Positions 20,232-32,519 of a DNA stretch of 64,000 nucleotides are shown one piece after another. Location: the NCBI RefSeq assembly GCF_000003815.2, contig NC_049985.1, positions 17,972,514 through 18,036,513 on the forward strand. The letters are read 5' to 3'. The first letter of the stretch is position 1. The number at the start of each line of letters is the position of its first letter. The notes under the pieces are model-generated. The model saw nothing but the letters and a program-made list of their open reading frames with translations. It had not been told where the DNA came from and did no database searches. This stretch comes from Branchiostoma floridae (taxonomy: Eukaryota; Chordata; Leptocardii; Amphioxiformes; Branchiostomatidae). Both the position numbers and the translations under genes were made by a program.

Positions 20232-23051
20232 TATCCTATTTGTCCTGGTCATCTATCCGCCCTCCGTTATAAAGTGATGGGGAATCGTCGTCTTCCGCCT
20301 TTGCCCTCTCTGGCTTCAGAGCCTTTCCTTTCCTGTCACCTAATATCTTCCTCCGAAGACACTCTCCTAAGATATCTTCTCACTCCTTTTCCTGTTCACT
20401 CTTTCAAATCATCTCCTAACTTGTCCCTCTCTCAACTTCCCATCCTTATCCTCGCTCTTTCACATTTCTTCTCCCCTTACTCATCTTATCCCTTTCTTAT
20501 TCCTCTCGAGTTGTCACCCTCACTTCATCTTGCCCTTCTCTAGACTTTATCGCTACGTAAAACCAAACATTCCTAAGTATTCTCTCTCGTTTACCCAACG
20601 CTAATCTACCCACTCTAATCTTACACATCGGTCAAACCATGAAGAGAAAACCAAACAAAACTGAACCGTGCTCTGCACTGCATCCGGTAAATCAGCGCTG
20701 TGCGATACAAAATCATTTGTGCACAAACGCACGTCAAGCTGCTCACCTCTGTCCTCTAAGCCCGTTTCCCGCGCACACTCATTAGCCAGGCCTCAGTCCG
20801 GCCCAGGACCTTACGCGTTTCCGCCTAACAAGTCATCCAGCCTTCCGCGGAAACCCATCGCACTGGATTAAGTCACAAAAGTAGGAAAAAAACGTACAAT
20901 ACTTCTCGGATCCTCCAGCTTTCCGCGGAACCCCTTCGCACTGGATGTCGTCACAGTGTGTCACGAGAGAAACGTGAACAATTTTTTTTTTCGGATCGCC
21001 CAGCTTTCAGCGGAAACCCGTCGCGCTGGAAGTGCCACACCGGCTAAAAAACAACTACATACTTTTCGGATCATTCAGCTTTCCGCGGCACCCCGTCGCA
21101 CTGAATGATATGCCATCGTACTGAGAAAAGATACACCGTCTTACACCTTCTAGAATTCCCGCAATGGAAAGACGTTAGAAACGAGCGGATAAGTCGACTT
21201 GTTAATCACAAGGACGTCAGGCTAAAACAGGGTTACTCGAGTAATTCCGAACAATCCAGCATTCCGCGGCACCCCATCGCACTGGAAAACGACATTTCAA
21301 AAATCAAGAGAGGAAAGGGGGAAAAACTGCCTAACAGGGAAGCAAAAAAGACTCACAGTCCGTTCCTTGAGCTGCCGGTGAAGTTGGATGAGCTGGCGGG
21401 CTGGGCGGTGTTAGGGACCGGAGCGCCGGCCAGGCCTGATCCTCAAAACTGCTGTTCCTCAAAGCGCTGCGTCCTGAGGCCACCTCCTCGGATTCCCCGG
21501 TATCTGTTTTCAACAACTTTAAAGAGTAAAAGAAACAAGGTTTACAACAAAAACATCACAGCCTAACAGGTTCCTGGCGTGTCTTGACTCCTCTCTGCTG
21601 CTGTTGCTTGTGCCACCGAAAGGTCCCATGGCCGCACATCTGGCACGTGCATCTGGCGAGTTGATGGTGGCGCGTCCCGGAACTGGGCGGTGGTGTGTCC
21701 CGCGCATTCCTGTGTCGGAGGGGGAGAGCGTCAGACCTGTATGAACAACACGTGAACCATGAGACAGTGGGAAGGGACGGGTGCCGCCCAGCCCCCCACA
21801 AGCGGTCTAGGGTGCCGCGTACGCGGTTAGGACTGGGCCACGCGTGTCCACAACTCAGCCATCACGCCTTACAGGTGCACACTCATACACATGCAAACTA
21901 AAACAATGGTAGCAGACAACCCCATACACAGCCTCGACGTTCAAACTAGGAATGCAAAAGAAAAAATTCTACCTGGCCAGAAGACGGAAAAGACACCCAA
22001 ATCGTACCAACTGCAGCCTTCCAAGCTCAGATGGGTTGGCTGAACGCTACGCCAGGCTCTCCCAGAAGGGTGACATGTAATCCTAAAACAAAAGAACCAA
22101 GGGGGGTCGCCATCTTGCCTCCTGGATCATGCCATTGTCGTCCTCTGTTCCTGCCTGAAAAATTCACGGAAATCAGAAAATGACATAAAATCTGGAAACT
22201 CGTTCTGCTCCACGCCTCAGCATTAAATGCCAACACCCACAGCTTTCTTGCGCAAAGGAATAGAGTGCTAGTGGATACCAAAACATAGCGAGGACAAAAG
22301 AATTCCGGAGAATCACCAGCTCGCCATGTGGGCACCAACTATCTGCTTGGAGTGGCTGTCGGGTCCTGCTCGGAAAACATACATAAGGTCACGAAATCAC
22401 ACAACAATCGCTCAGCTCCACGCGGAGCCAAAACGCCAACGTGAACTAAAAGCGTCCTAAACTCGACCAGGCCTAGGATAAAAGGGAAGAAACTGTAAAA
22501 CGAGAAAAAAGGTGCAAGGCAGCCGTCCTCTGCACCAGGCTCTTTCCTGCCCCGCCGCTCAGAAGCTCATACATACGAATATGCGATAGAAATGCAAATT
22601 AGAACGAACAGCCGGCACTCAGAAATTCCAGGCATGCTAGAAGAAAATCACAACCGGCGAGAGAATATATCAAGAAAGGTCGCTCCGAAGCTCTGAAATA
22701 CGCAACAATACACGAAAAGAAATTTTAAAATACGGGAGAAGCGCAGAAAATGTACCGACCGACCACTGGAAACCGACACCAAACCTTCCGTGGGAAGAAC
22801 AAACGTCGACCTGACGGTAACCACGCCGTGGCAGCCGGAGTCCTCGGGTTGCCTCGTACCACCCTGCGGCGCCCAAACGCAAATCTTGCCGCCGCGGGAA
22901 GTTTTGTCTGCTTTGCGAAGGAGCCGTCGCTTCAGCTCCAGCCGTTGTTGGAGGCGGCCTGATGACTGACGAGATGCCTCTAATCTGCATATTTATACAA
23001 TGGATGGATCACGTGTCTAACATCCGGGCGAATAGGCGACCAGAATAAATA
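20232..23051. mobile_element. Longer relative of the same inverted-repeat element, non-coding
   Basis: This 2.8-kb element directly follows the short one and has the same termini (start cctatttgtcctggtcatct, end gcgaccagaataaatag). No convincing protein gene was found; the longest open frames (about 150 codons) lack any family pattern. Five spaced hairpin motifs lie at about 20833-21290. It and its short partner together interrupt the satellite, which resumes at 23052. The element is probably non-autonomous. Confidence 0.65.
20833..21290 (+). repeat. Five spaced TTCCGCGGAA hairpin motifs
   Basis: Near-copies of a 33-base motif lie at about 20833, 20908, 20999, 21073 and 21251. The first reads atccagccttccgcggaaac then ccatcgcactggat. 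ATCCAG pairs with CTGGAT at its ends and TTCCGCGGAA is itself palindromic. The other copies keep the ends and the GCGG core with substitutions. Confidence 0.75.
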
Positions 23052-24093
23052 GTGTGTGAGAGTCACCATTATGTACACGTGCCCTTATATGGAATATCTG
23101 TTGTAATACCGGTGTAGCAGACTGTGTGAGAGTCACCATTATGTACACGTGCCCTTATATGGAATATCTGCTGTAAGACCGGTGTAGCAGACTGTGTGAG
23201 AGTCACCATTATGTACACCTGCCCTTATATGGAATATCTGCTGTGAGACCGGTGTAGCAGACTGTGTGTGAGAGTCACCATTATGTACACCTGCCCTTAT
23301 ATGGAATATCTGCTGTAAGACCGGTGTAACAGACTGTGTGTGAGAGTCACCATTATGTACACCTGCCCTTATATGGAATATCTGCTGTGAGACCGGTGTA
23401 ACAGAATGTGTGTGAGAGTCACCATTATGTACACCTGCCCTTATATGGAATATTGGCTGTAAGACCGGTGTTGCAGACTGTGTGTGAGAGTCACCATCAT
23501 GTACACCTGCCCTTATATGGAATATCTGCTGTGAGACCGGTGTAGCAGACTGTGTGTGAGAGTCACCATTATGTACACCTGCCCTTATATGGAATATCTG
23601 CTGTAAGACCGGTGTAACAGACTGTGTGTGAGAGTCACCATTATGTACACCTGCCCTTATATGGAATATCTGCTGTGAGACCGGTGTAACAGAATGTGTG
23701 TGAGAGTCACCATTATGTACACCTGCCCTTATATGGAATATTGGCTATAAGACCGGTGTTGCAGACTGTGTGTGAGAGTCACCATTATGTACACCTGCCC
23801 TTATATGGAATATCTGCTGTGAGACCGGTGTAACAGAATGTGTGTGAGAGTCACCATTATGTACACCTGCCCTTATATGGAATATGTGCTGTAATACCGG
23901 TGTTGCAGACTGTGTGTGAGAGTCACCATTATGTACACCTGCCCTTATATGGAATATCTGCTGTGAGACCGGTGTAACAGAATGTGTGTGAGAGTCACCA
24001 TTATGTACACCTGCCCTTATATGGAATATCTGCTGTAAGACGGGTGTAACAGACTGTTTGTGAGAGTCACCATTATGTACACCTGCCCTTATA
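23052..24093 (+). repeat. 72-bp satellite array, about 14 units
   Basis: Same family and orientation as at 5612-6833. Alternating unit variants (ctgtgagaccggtgtaacag versus ctgtaagaccggtgtagcag) recur in blocks of about three units, which points to higher-order expansion. Confidence 0.95.
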
Positions 24094-25285
24094 AGTCAAA
24101 CACGTAAATGAATAACGTACTTGGGGTCAATAACCCTTGACACAGTCACGGCTGTCGCTTCAGACGAAGGGAGACTTGAACTGGCGGCTGTCAATGGTAC
24201 TGCAGCCAAACGTCCGAGTTTTCTATCTCGTTCATCTGTAGAGTCGTTCTCACAACTTCCTTGCCGTTTAAGACGACCTGTGTCTGTTGGACAATGTTAT
24301 ATGTATCCATATAACTGGTACGTACGTGTGTAAATACTGCATATCAAAGTGGATACAATATCTCAGCATAAACCATGTTTGTAGTGTAGCTCACTCTCAC
24401 TCACTTGTCCCACACACGTGTATTATCTGCACGTCAAACTTAAATAAATAGCACTGACAGCTTTGTGTACGAATTGAACAAAGCCTCAGACTGAATTTTA
24501 AAAGTCGGTCATGGTGACTCGGGTATTCCTTATCCCGCCATCTGAAGGTATTTGCCCGGTACTAGAACTAACCAGAATAGAAGACTGTCTCTTGCTGGCC
24601 ATGTAGCACGTCATGAGGAGATGGCTGTCAAAGTTCTCCTCTGGGAACCTGACGCGAAGAGAAAAGGGGGGCAACCAAACCTGACACTCACGAAAGTATT
24701 GGAGAAGGAGGTCGGTCTAAAGGACTACAATTTGCCAGCTGCCATGAGAGATACATGGTCGGACATCGTTAATGGCACCTCATATGAGAATGAACTGTGG
24801 TACCACTTCGGTGGTATCGCTAATGGAGATCCTAATAAAACAAACAAACAAACTAAACTGAACTGAACAACATGTCTGCATAAACCATGTTTGGAGTGTA
24901 GTTCACACTCACTCACTCGTCCCGCGCTCGTGTATTATCTGCACGTCATACCTAAATAAATACCACTGACAGCTTTGTGTACGAGTTGAACAAAAGCTCA
25001 GAGTGAATTTTAAAAGTCCCTTCCCTCATCGGGCACGGTAACTCGGGTATTTCTTATCCCGCGATCTGACGTTGTTTGTCCGGTACCAAAGTCCAGTTGG
25101 TGCAGTAAACTTGTAGTCAGCACAAATTCGTTATTAAACGCTGCAGGCCACCCAGCGTACGGATGGACACGGAATCTCTAAACGTGAGAACCTCAATTTT
25201 ATGTACTTTTATCTATACGCTAATTTCCTCAGTAACCCTCTGTCGTTTATATAGACCGTTTAGTACGTAACTTTCTGTAACTGTA
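24094..25285 (+). other. Duplicated PhyH upstream DNA without PhyH exons
   Basis: Bases 24094-24540 match 6834-7410 upstream of PhyH B, lacking the retroposon-like insertion. The match repeats in part at 24868-25068 after a LINE fragment. From about 25068 the sequence leaves the unit-B pattern and instead matches unit E (56895-57115). No PhyH first exon was found. Confidence 0.65.
24552..24868 (+). mobile_element. LINE 3'-terminal ORF fragment
   Basis: The plus strand encodes the extreme C-terminus of a non-LTR retrotransposon ORF (NRRLSLAGHVARHEEMAVKV, then RKGGQPNLTLTKVLEKEVGL), ending in an AAACAAACAAAC-type tail. It is flanked on both sides by PhyH-upstream DNA, so it is a 5'-truncated insertion with partial duplication of its surroundings. 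Confidence 0.75.
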
Positions 25286-25478
25286 ATACCTCCCTCATAT
25301 GTAGGGAAAATCGATCGGACAACGAGTCTGCGAGCTCTAAATTACGAGGAAGCATGACACTAATGCCGACCAAGAAATGGCAGAGTTCCCCTCTTCCCAT
25401 CAGGGTCATGCCTCCTCGTAATTTTGAGCTCGCTGACTCGTCGTCCGATCGATTTTCGCTACATGTGAGGGGGTATTA
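25286..25478. mobile_element. Palindromic MITE, about 190 bp
   Basis: Arms of about 70 bases (25287-25360 and 25406-25476) are inverted repeats, with aaaatcgatcggacaacgag matching the complement of ctcgtcgtccgatcgatttt, around a spacer of about 45 bases. Related ends occur near 57505-57535 and 57612-57668. Confidence 0.8.
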
Positions 25479-25680
25479 GGGGCGCAGTCACATAGGTCGT
25501 GCGATCGTCGTACGATTTGATGCCATGGGATTTTCAAGCAGGCCGTGACAGAACCAACCACAGACATGGATCCAAAACAGCATTTTGTGTACCAAGACAG
25601 TTGAACTTTGTAGGAGACGTACATTTTTGTCCTCTAAAATGCATAAAAGTAGCGATCGATTAGCACTGAACTTGGAAAAT
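25479..25680. mobile_element. Relative of the 57.1-kb MITE, right end lost
   Basis: The stretch starting gcagtcacataggtcgtgcg and including ttttcaagcaggccgtgaca matches 57116-57290. The right terminal repeat present at 57.3 kb is not seen here. Confidence 0.65.
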
Positions 25681-25682
25681 TA

Positions 25683-25850
25683 GATCGATAAACATCTTTT
25701 GACGTAACTGCAAGGTGTTTGGTTCAGGAGCCAGAGGTCCTGGGTTCACATCCTGTCATGCTACGAATGTTGTACCCTGGGTAAGGCCTACGTCACATTT
25801 CCAAACCGGGGCGTGGCCGAACAGCTTTCGGGAGCAAAAAAAATGATATA
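25683..25850 (+). repeat. SINE-like dispersed repeat, copy 2
   Basis: Shares gataaacatc, aggagccagaggtcctgggt and taaggcctacgtcacatttc with the copies at 9975, 45230 and 58070. Confidence 0.55.
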
Positions 25851-25852
25851 CG

Positions 25853-26723
25853 AGGGGTGATCAATAAGTTCTCGGCCTAACTCAGAAATAATAAGCACAA
25901 CTCAAATTTTGAGGCACAACTTTATAGTATGAAGCCTTTTATCATTATCCTCCAAATTACAAATCATTGGAGTCATTACTTTCCAGGCATTCGTTTTATG
26001 CAAATTAGAAGGTAAGTGGCGAGAAAAAAGTGATGTGAATTGTGATCAGACATGTGTGGGTCGAGTTCCCCATGCCGTAAATTAACAAAAGACATTGTCA
26101 AAATGTTTGATAATCATTCTCCTCCTATTTCAAGCAAAAAGAATTGGGTGACTGACTTCCAGCAGCGCAAGTTCGATCGCATACCTCAGGTCAGGTCAAT
26201 TGTCCCATTTTTTTCCGTTCTCCCTTACCTAACATTACTGGGTGTCGCCTGCAAAGTAATGATCACAATAATTTGAATTTTGGTACAGATTTATATAAGA
26301 CGTTATACTTGACATCTATGCTTCGAAATCTGAGCTGTGCTTATTATTTCTCCGCAAAACCGAGGACTTATTGATAATCCCACGTACTTGTATAAAATTT
26401 TATATAAATGTGTACCAAAATTCAAATTATTGTGATCATTATGTTGCAGGTAACACCCAGTAACGTTAGGTAAGGGATAACGAAAAAAAGTGGACAATTG
26501 ATCTGAAACCTGAGGTGTGCGGGTCAAATTGTCTGATCACACTTCACCCTTCTTTTTTCTCTCCACTTACCTTCTAATTTGCATAAAACGAATGCCTGGA
26601 AAGTAATGACTCCAATGATTTGTAATTTGGAGGATATTGATAAAAGGCTTCATACTATAAAGTTGTGCCTCAAAATTTGAGTTGTGCTTATCAGGCCGAG
26701 AACTTATTGATCACCCCTCGTAA
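25853..26723. mobile_element. Mariner-type foldback element
   Basis: The ends CGAGGGGTGATCAATAAGTT and its reverse complement are flanked by TA on both sides, as expected for Tc1/mariner target duplications. The inverted repeats are very long: about 25853-26040 pairs with 26530-26723, and inner segments (26180-26290 with about 26400-26520) pair too. The middle holds a diverged copy of an element end (ccgaggacttattgataatc). No transposase was found. This looks like two elements fused head to head. Confidence 0.8.
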
Positions 26724-27701
26724 CATGCATTGGCATAATACCGGTAGGTTTACTGCAGTTTCTCAAGCGACATTAATTTGGCATATGATCAGCGCGTCTT
26801 TTTTCTTCAGTTAACTGTCGATATTAAAGCTTACTTTTGTCACTAATGTTTTGTATCTTTTTTTGTTTATCTTGTCCTGCTGAAAACGAAATATCGCAAT
26901 CGTAACACACCGCGAAAATCCACCAAGAACGGGCGTGTGCTCGGGAGGGGGTGGAATAATACCGGCTGGAAGAAACTCGGCACAATTATTTTGCCGTTAT
27001 TTACATTTATACATCCTCTTTTGTTCCTTCCTTTTCTGTTAGTAATTGCATAAAATGTAAACCTGCATAGGCATACAAAAAGTCATGAGAAAACGGACGT
27101 ATACTGACAAGAATTTTCATCTAATTTTGGTCCGTCACAACCGCTACGACGTAAAACTTTACTGCTTGCGTAGATATAAAAATTCGCGGGAAAATGGCGC
27201 TGTACGTTCCATTTTGCCCGTTCAGCCGTAGTGCGGGCTATCATGCAACGGTTCTTCACACTTTTACACGAGTTGTAGATCACCAACAGAAATTCAAGAT
27301 TGCTGTTGAATTATGCTCGTCTTGTGCCGTGTGCACGTGTGATTATTATCTATAAATCCGGCGCTGAACGTGACAATGTGTTCGTTCCACGACGAGCTCG
27401 CCTGCCCCGAAAAAGAACTGAAAACGTTTGGCCTTGTTGTTTTCGAATGCTTTGTTATCGATGCTTTGTAAATGATGTATTGGACACCTAGATGTCTGAA
27501 GTGTGCATACCTAAGAAATAACTATTGTTGCATGTGTAGATCTCTTTAAATTCCATTATTTTTAATCTACCGGTATAATTCTTACTACCGGTATTATGTC
27601 AATGCATGTTAGAATACATCAAAACACAAAAAATGTCAAAATAAGATCCATGGGCATGATTTGTGTATATTTCTATGCATACATTTTGATTTTTCGTTTC
27701 T
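26724..27701. other. No recognisable gene
   Basis: About 980 bases between two mobile elements. Only short open frames occur, none with a family pattern. Nothing else is recognised. Confidence 0.5.
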
Positions 27702-28654
27702 TAACCCTATTCAGACCGGGGGGGGGGGTTGAAGCCTGCGCCAACTTTGATGTCTTATAACGCCAGAACGGCTTACGCTAGAGCCACCAAATTTGGTGAG
27801 TTTTATATTGTTAGCAACAAATTTGGAGAGTTTGACAAATTTTCCATTTTTCGTGTTGCCATGGCAACCATTTGTTTACAGGCGGTTTTGCCAAAAATCA
27901 CTATTTTTGGTTCTAACAATGTATTTTTCAAATTTATTTTTTATATTACTGCTATTTTGTTACAAAAATAAAATCTTATATTATTTAGCATATCTTCCAT
28001 GATCATATATGCATAAATTATGCTAATTTGATGACGTCATCAGCCCAAAATCCAAGATGGCGGACCGTACGGCCAGATGAAGAATAACAAGCTAACTACC
28101 CCTTAAAATGTGTAACTACCTGGTATTTTTTATCAAAAAACATCTAAATGAATGTATTTAGACTATTTCCATTGCATTTTGTGATTATTTGTTGCAAAAA
28201 AAGTATTTTAAAAATCTAAAGGTGGTGGATATAATTTCGGAGCCCAACCGGTATCTTAGATGTGCATGACGTCATTTTATGACGTCATTTTGACGTCATT
28301 GATGTTGCTATTGGCAACAAAAGTCGTAACAAACATTATCCTTCTATCATCATCACTTGCTGTTACATCTTTTTGAGCAAAACTTGAAGTTTTCTGACAA
28401 TACCTTATTTCATGGGTCCGGCCGATACAATCAAAATGATGACGTCATAATTACGTCATATTACGTCATCGTAACGTCAAGCCTCATATACTTGTCAGAT
28501 ATTATGTCTATATCATTTCCTAAAAATTTGGTGTATACACGACACGTCGTTGAAGAGTTATAGGTCTTAGAAGTGGAGGGCCTCAAACCTCCCCCCCCCC
28601 CACCCCACCCCCCCGTCCAGGGATGACCAAAAAAGCCTGCCTGAATAGGGTTAA
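27702..28654. mobile_element. TTAA-flanked MITE (piggyBac or Kolobok type)
   Basis: The left end TTAACCCTATTCAGACCGGG and right end CCTGAATAGGGTTAA form terminal inverted repeats bounded by TTAA. Subterminal regions also pair loosely, with poly-G after the left end and poly-C before the right end. No transposase is present. The right part is rich in TGACGTCA-like motifs (28030, 28265-28300, 28440-28475). Confidence 0.75.
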
Positions 28655-28675
28655 AACATCCGGCCGGGCCCCGCT

Positions 28676-28800
28676 TTGGAAATGTGACCTAAGCCTAAGG
28701 CCTACGTCACATTTCCTACCCGGGGCCTGGCCGGGCTGTTTGCGGGAAAGAAAATTCAAAGTTTATGCCGATAACTTGAAGTTTTTTGGTCCGTTTTATG
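28676..28800 (+). repeat. SINE-like dispersed repeat, copy 3 (partial)
   Basis: Only the 3' part is present, from taaggcctacgtcacatttc through ggccgggctgtttgcgggaa. A short inverted copy (ccgggccccgctttggaaat) precedes it at about 28662. Confidence 0.5.
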
Positions 28801-28830
28801 TTAAACGGGAGCAGTCAGTTTCTTACTTAG

Positions 28831-29559
28831 ACACAGTCTGTTACACCGGTCTTACAGCAAACATTCCATATAAGGGTAGGAGTACATAATGGTGACTCTC
28901 ACACACAGTCTGCTACATCGGTCTTACAGCAAACATTCCATATAAGGGTAGGTGTACATAATGGTGACTTTTACACACAGTCTGCTACATCGGTCTTACA
29001 GCAAACATTCCATATAAGGGCAGGTGTACATAATGGTGACTCTCACACACAGTCTGTTACACGGGTCTTACAGCAAACATTCCATATAAGGGTAGGAGTA
29101 CAAAGTGATGACTCTTACACACAGTCTGCTACACCGGTCTTACAGCAAACATTCCATATAAGGGCAGGTGTACATAGTGGTGACTTTTACACAGTCTGTT
29201 ACACCGGTCTTACAGCAGATATTCCATATAAGGGCAGGTGTGCATAATGGTGACTCTCTCACACTGTCTGTTACACCGGTCTTACAGCAGATATTCCATA
29301 TAAGGGCAGGTGTACATAATGTTGACTCTCACACACAGTCTGCTACACCGGTCTTACAGCAGATATTCCATATAAGGGCAGGTGTGCATAATGGTGACTC
29401 TCTCACACTGTCTGTTACACCGGTCTTACAGCAGATATTCCATATAAGGGCAGGTGTACATAGTGGTGACTCTCACACACAGTCTGCTACACCGGTCTTA
29501 CAGCAAATATTCCATATAAGGGCAGGTGTGCATAATGGTGACTCTCTCACACTGTCTGT
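28831..29559 (-). repeat. 72-bp satellite array, opposite orientation, about 10 units
   Basis: Same family as elsewhere but reversed: units read cttacagcagatattccata then taagggcaggtgtacataat. It is the left half of an array split by the CACTA-like element; the right half is at 35410-35700. Confidence 0.93.
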
Positions 29560-29691
29560 CACTGTGCGAAAGGGTGTCATTTCCGGACGTTTCTATGTTT
29601 GTATACATCCGGATCGGGACCGTTTCTGGATATATCCGGACAATATCCGGACGAAATCTGACATGACTCCCCTGCGTTTTCGGAAAATTTC

Positions 29692-30055
29692 AGGAGTCCG
29701 GAACGGGACCATTTAATTCCTGCCGCATATCCGGATTTCCAGTAATGGAACGTTTTCGGACTCTTTGGAGACAAACCACGTTCCGAATATTTCGTATATA
29801 TCCGGATAATTTCAGAAGTCCGGAACGGGACCAAATAATTACGTCTCATATCCGGATTTCCAGTAATGGAACGTGTTCGGACTCTTTGGATACAAATCAC
29901 GTTCCGAATATTTCGTATTAATCCGGATAATTTCAGGAGTCAAGAATGGGACCATATAATCATGTCGCATATCCGGATTTCAAGTAATGGAACGTTCTAG
30001 GACTCTTTGGAGACAAAACACGTTCCGAATATTTCATATTTTCTGAGCTCGTTCG
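29692..30055. repeat. Subterminal repeats of about 120 bp in the CACTA-like element
   Basis: Three tandem units share catatccggatttccagtaa, tggaacgttttcggactctt and a cacgttccgaatatttcgta segment. Such subterminal repeats are typical transposase-binding regions in CACTA elements; binding here is inferred. Confidence 0.75.
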
Positions 30056-30595
30056 GGGCTATTACGCCCCGGAAAGGTTGCATAAACTTAAGATATACTG
30101 AAACATCATAGGAACAATACAACACATTATTTCAGAATATCCAGTAACTTTACGATCATGCTAAATAGCTAATATTTAACGTTTCCTGTCCGTTTTAACC
30201 CCGAAAATGCTAACTCGGTAAGGCTACATTTTGTGAAAGCTGTTCAAAGACTTTCCTGTATAAATCAGATGACACAAGTATCACAACAAATACATTATGT
30301 GGAGGAACAGATCATGTTAACGTCAAGGGGCAAATCAATATACATTTGTCTCTTAGTCCTACCAAGGAAGTTTTAGCTCATTACAACCTCATTGGTCTTC
30401 ACAAAAAGTGAAGCTCGAGTGAAGCCAAAGTTAAACAGTTCACTGTCAGATCCAATAATATCAAGCCCAAGTCAATAACATCATAACAAAACTGATCAGT
30501 TTAAATGTACAATATCAAATGTACAGTATCCGATACAAGTCTAACATTATAAACCATACAATCAATATTCGTAGGATAAAAATGTCATTACGAAA

Positions 30596-30843
30596 TCAGT
30601 ACGACAGTCCATTTTCAAGTCCTCTATAAGTCCGTATCGTGTTGACTGTGGAATCATCGTCCGGGGCGCCCTCTTCTGCGTCTTTGTGGTAGTGGACGAT
30701 CATTGGCGACGGAAGATGCTCTGGCAAGACCCCGCAATATCGACGGCACGTCTCGAGGACAGTCCGCTCCATTGCATAGTCCAGGCACCGTCCGTCTTCA
30801 GAGTAGAAACAGTTCTGGCAGGATACAACGGTTACGGGCACAG
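30596..30843 (-). CDS. Possible exon inside the transposon, unknown protein
   Basis: The minus strand has an open frame of about 82 codons with gene-like composition, read from a possible acceptor (cttacgacag|TCTGTGCCCG) to a stop. It contains VSCQNCFYSEDGRCLDYAME and a CRRYCGVLPEH segment, so five or six cysteines lie close together, and then an acidic stretch (KDAEEGAPDDDS). I do not recognise the family. It may be a captured host exon or the end of a transposon gene. Confidence 0.35.
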
Positions 30844-31748
30844 ACTGTCGTAAGTGTTACCAGGAGGTAGGCCTCGGTCGTCGGCATGCCAGGACAGGCG
30901 ATTGGGAAACAGAGGCTCAGCGGCTGGAATGGAAAAAAACGGCTAGTAACTGCCCCGAACCCATGAACGGTACATGTAAAATTATTCAAACAACACGGCC
31001 ATAAAAATCACAGCAGGACAAGACGGGGACAAAGGCAGGAATCTGGAGTCGGCTATCATCAAAGGGCGCGGGCCACACAGATGGCACAGATAAGGACCCC
31101 CAGAGAACGAATGGAATTTTATATGCACACAATCACATTGGTCCTAGTGAGGAGATTACAGTTTCTCCTTGGTTCTATTAAAGATTTAGCCAGCCAAAAC
31201 AACAGGACAGGAAAGTTTAGAAGCAGCCGTTACGGCACATACAGCACAAAATAATATGAGAATTTAACTAACTATGGAACGGGCAATTTGTAAACAAGCC
31301 GGGGATGACACGCGGGGTTCCAGCTGAAAGAGATGTGATCTATCATACAACAATCTTTACAAAGAGATCACACTACTAATTATTAAATACACAAAACACT
31401 AGGAAGGGATAACAGACATTGCTGACAGACATATACGGAACTAAGAACGGTATTCTGCTATGTATATACAATCTATGTACTAGAGAGCTACACCACTCAC
31501 TTCTTGGTCCGGTAGCGGCTAGCGGCAGCGGCAACTGAGATTCAAATCTAGTTTCAAACCTAACTGCTGTCACCAGCTGGTCTACTATTGGTCTAGTCAA
31601 GTCATGTGACTTCCTAATATAGTCTCGTTACCTAAGGACTCCTCCAGATGGTTCCAAGCAAGTTAGTGTCATCCATCATGCCTGTTTCACGGAAACACGT
31701 GGCATTGTGCATTATTTTTGTGAATAAATGCATCATGTACTTACCAGT

Positions 31749-31885
31749 TTCAAAGTTGTACACAGCAGCAAACGCTGTGGCGCGGTGTAGGCTGTTATCT
31801 GCAACGACTGCCCCAGTAGGCGCACCGTTGACATGCCAACGTACTAGTCTGCTCGGCACTTTGCACAGCTTGCATAACCGCTTTA
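31749..31885 (-). CDS. Possible exon inside the transposon, unknown protein
   Basis: An open segment reads RLVRWHVNGAPTGAVVADNS then LHRATAFAAVYNFETG and ends at a perfect GTAAGT donor (minus strand). The exon end is in phase 1, which does not join directly to the phase-0 start proposed at 30843, so at least one more exon would be needed. Family unknown. Boundaries are approximate at the 5' side. Confidence 0.3.
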
Positions 31886-31902
31886 CGAGTAAAGTTGCCT
31901 CG

Positions 31903-32350
31903 TGATATTGTCCGGATATGGACCATTCCCACACAGCAACGCTGGTATTCAATATCATGAGTGACTTTTTGTCATGATATTGTCCGGATATGGACCTATC
32001 TCAAACTACACCGCTGGTGTGGAGTGTTTTGACTGAACTTTTTCAAGATATTGTCAGGATATGGACCTATCCTAAACTGCACCGCTGGGGTGGAGTGTTT
32101 TGATTGAACTTTGTTCAAGATATTGTCCGGATATGGACCTATCCCAAACTGCACCGCTGGGGTGGAGTGTTTTGACTGAACTCTGTTCAAGATATTGTCC
32201 GGATATGGACCTATCCCAAACTGCACCGCTGGGGTGGAGTGTTTTGACTGAACTTTGTTCAAGATATTGTCCGGATATGGACCTATCCCAAACTGCACCG
32301 CTGGGGTGGAGTGTTTTGACTGAACTTTGTTCAAGATATTGTCCGGATAT
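31903..32350. repeat. 72-bp tandem repeat in the CACTA-like element, about 6 units
   Basis: Units share gatattgtccggatatggac, ctatcccaaactgcaccgct and ggggtggagtgttttgactg, starting about every 72 bases (32034, 32106, 32178, 32250, 32322) with diverged units to the left. It is unrelated in sequence to the 72-bp satellite. The TCCGGA core is the same as in the element's ends. Confidence 0.88.
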
Positions 32351-32519
32351 GCAAAGAAACAATAATGCTTGACTCATAATTGTTACCATCGTAAAGATTG
32401 CTTTCTGTGTCATTTGATTGTAAATGTCGATGTCAGTATATTTGCACATGTATATGGAAGCTTAAGCTTCAATTACCAGAAAATTAAAGAGTAAACATAC
32501 ATTGACATCGGGCATACTC

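Noticed and set aside
22670-22990. Protein gene within the 2.8-kb element (minus frame of 106 codons and others near 21105-21566)
   Set aside because: No recognisable family, no codon pattern and no splice context; length is within chance for GC-rich DNA.
19945-23051. LTR retrotransposon with two LTRs
   Set aside because: The short copy has both ends of the long copy, so they are two related elements in tandem and not a pair of terminal repeats around one body.
29577-29900. Minus-strand frame over the subterminal repeats of the CACTA-like element
   Set aside because: It follows the repeated TCCGGA units and has no conserved domain.
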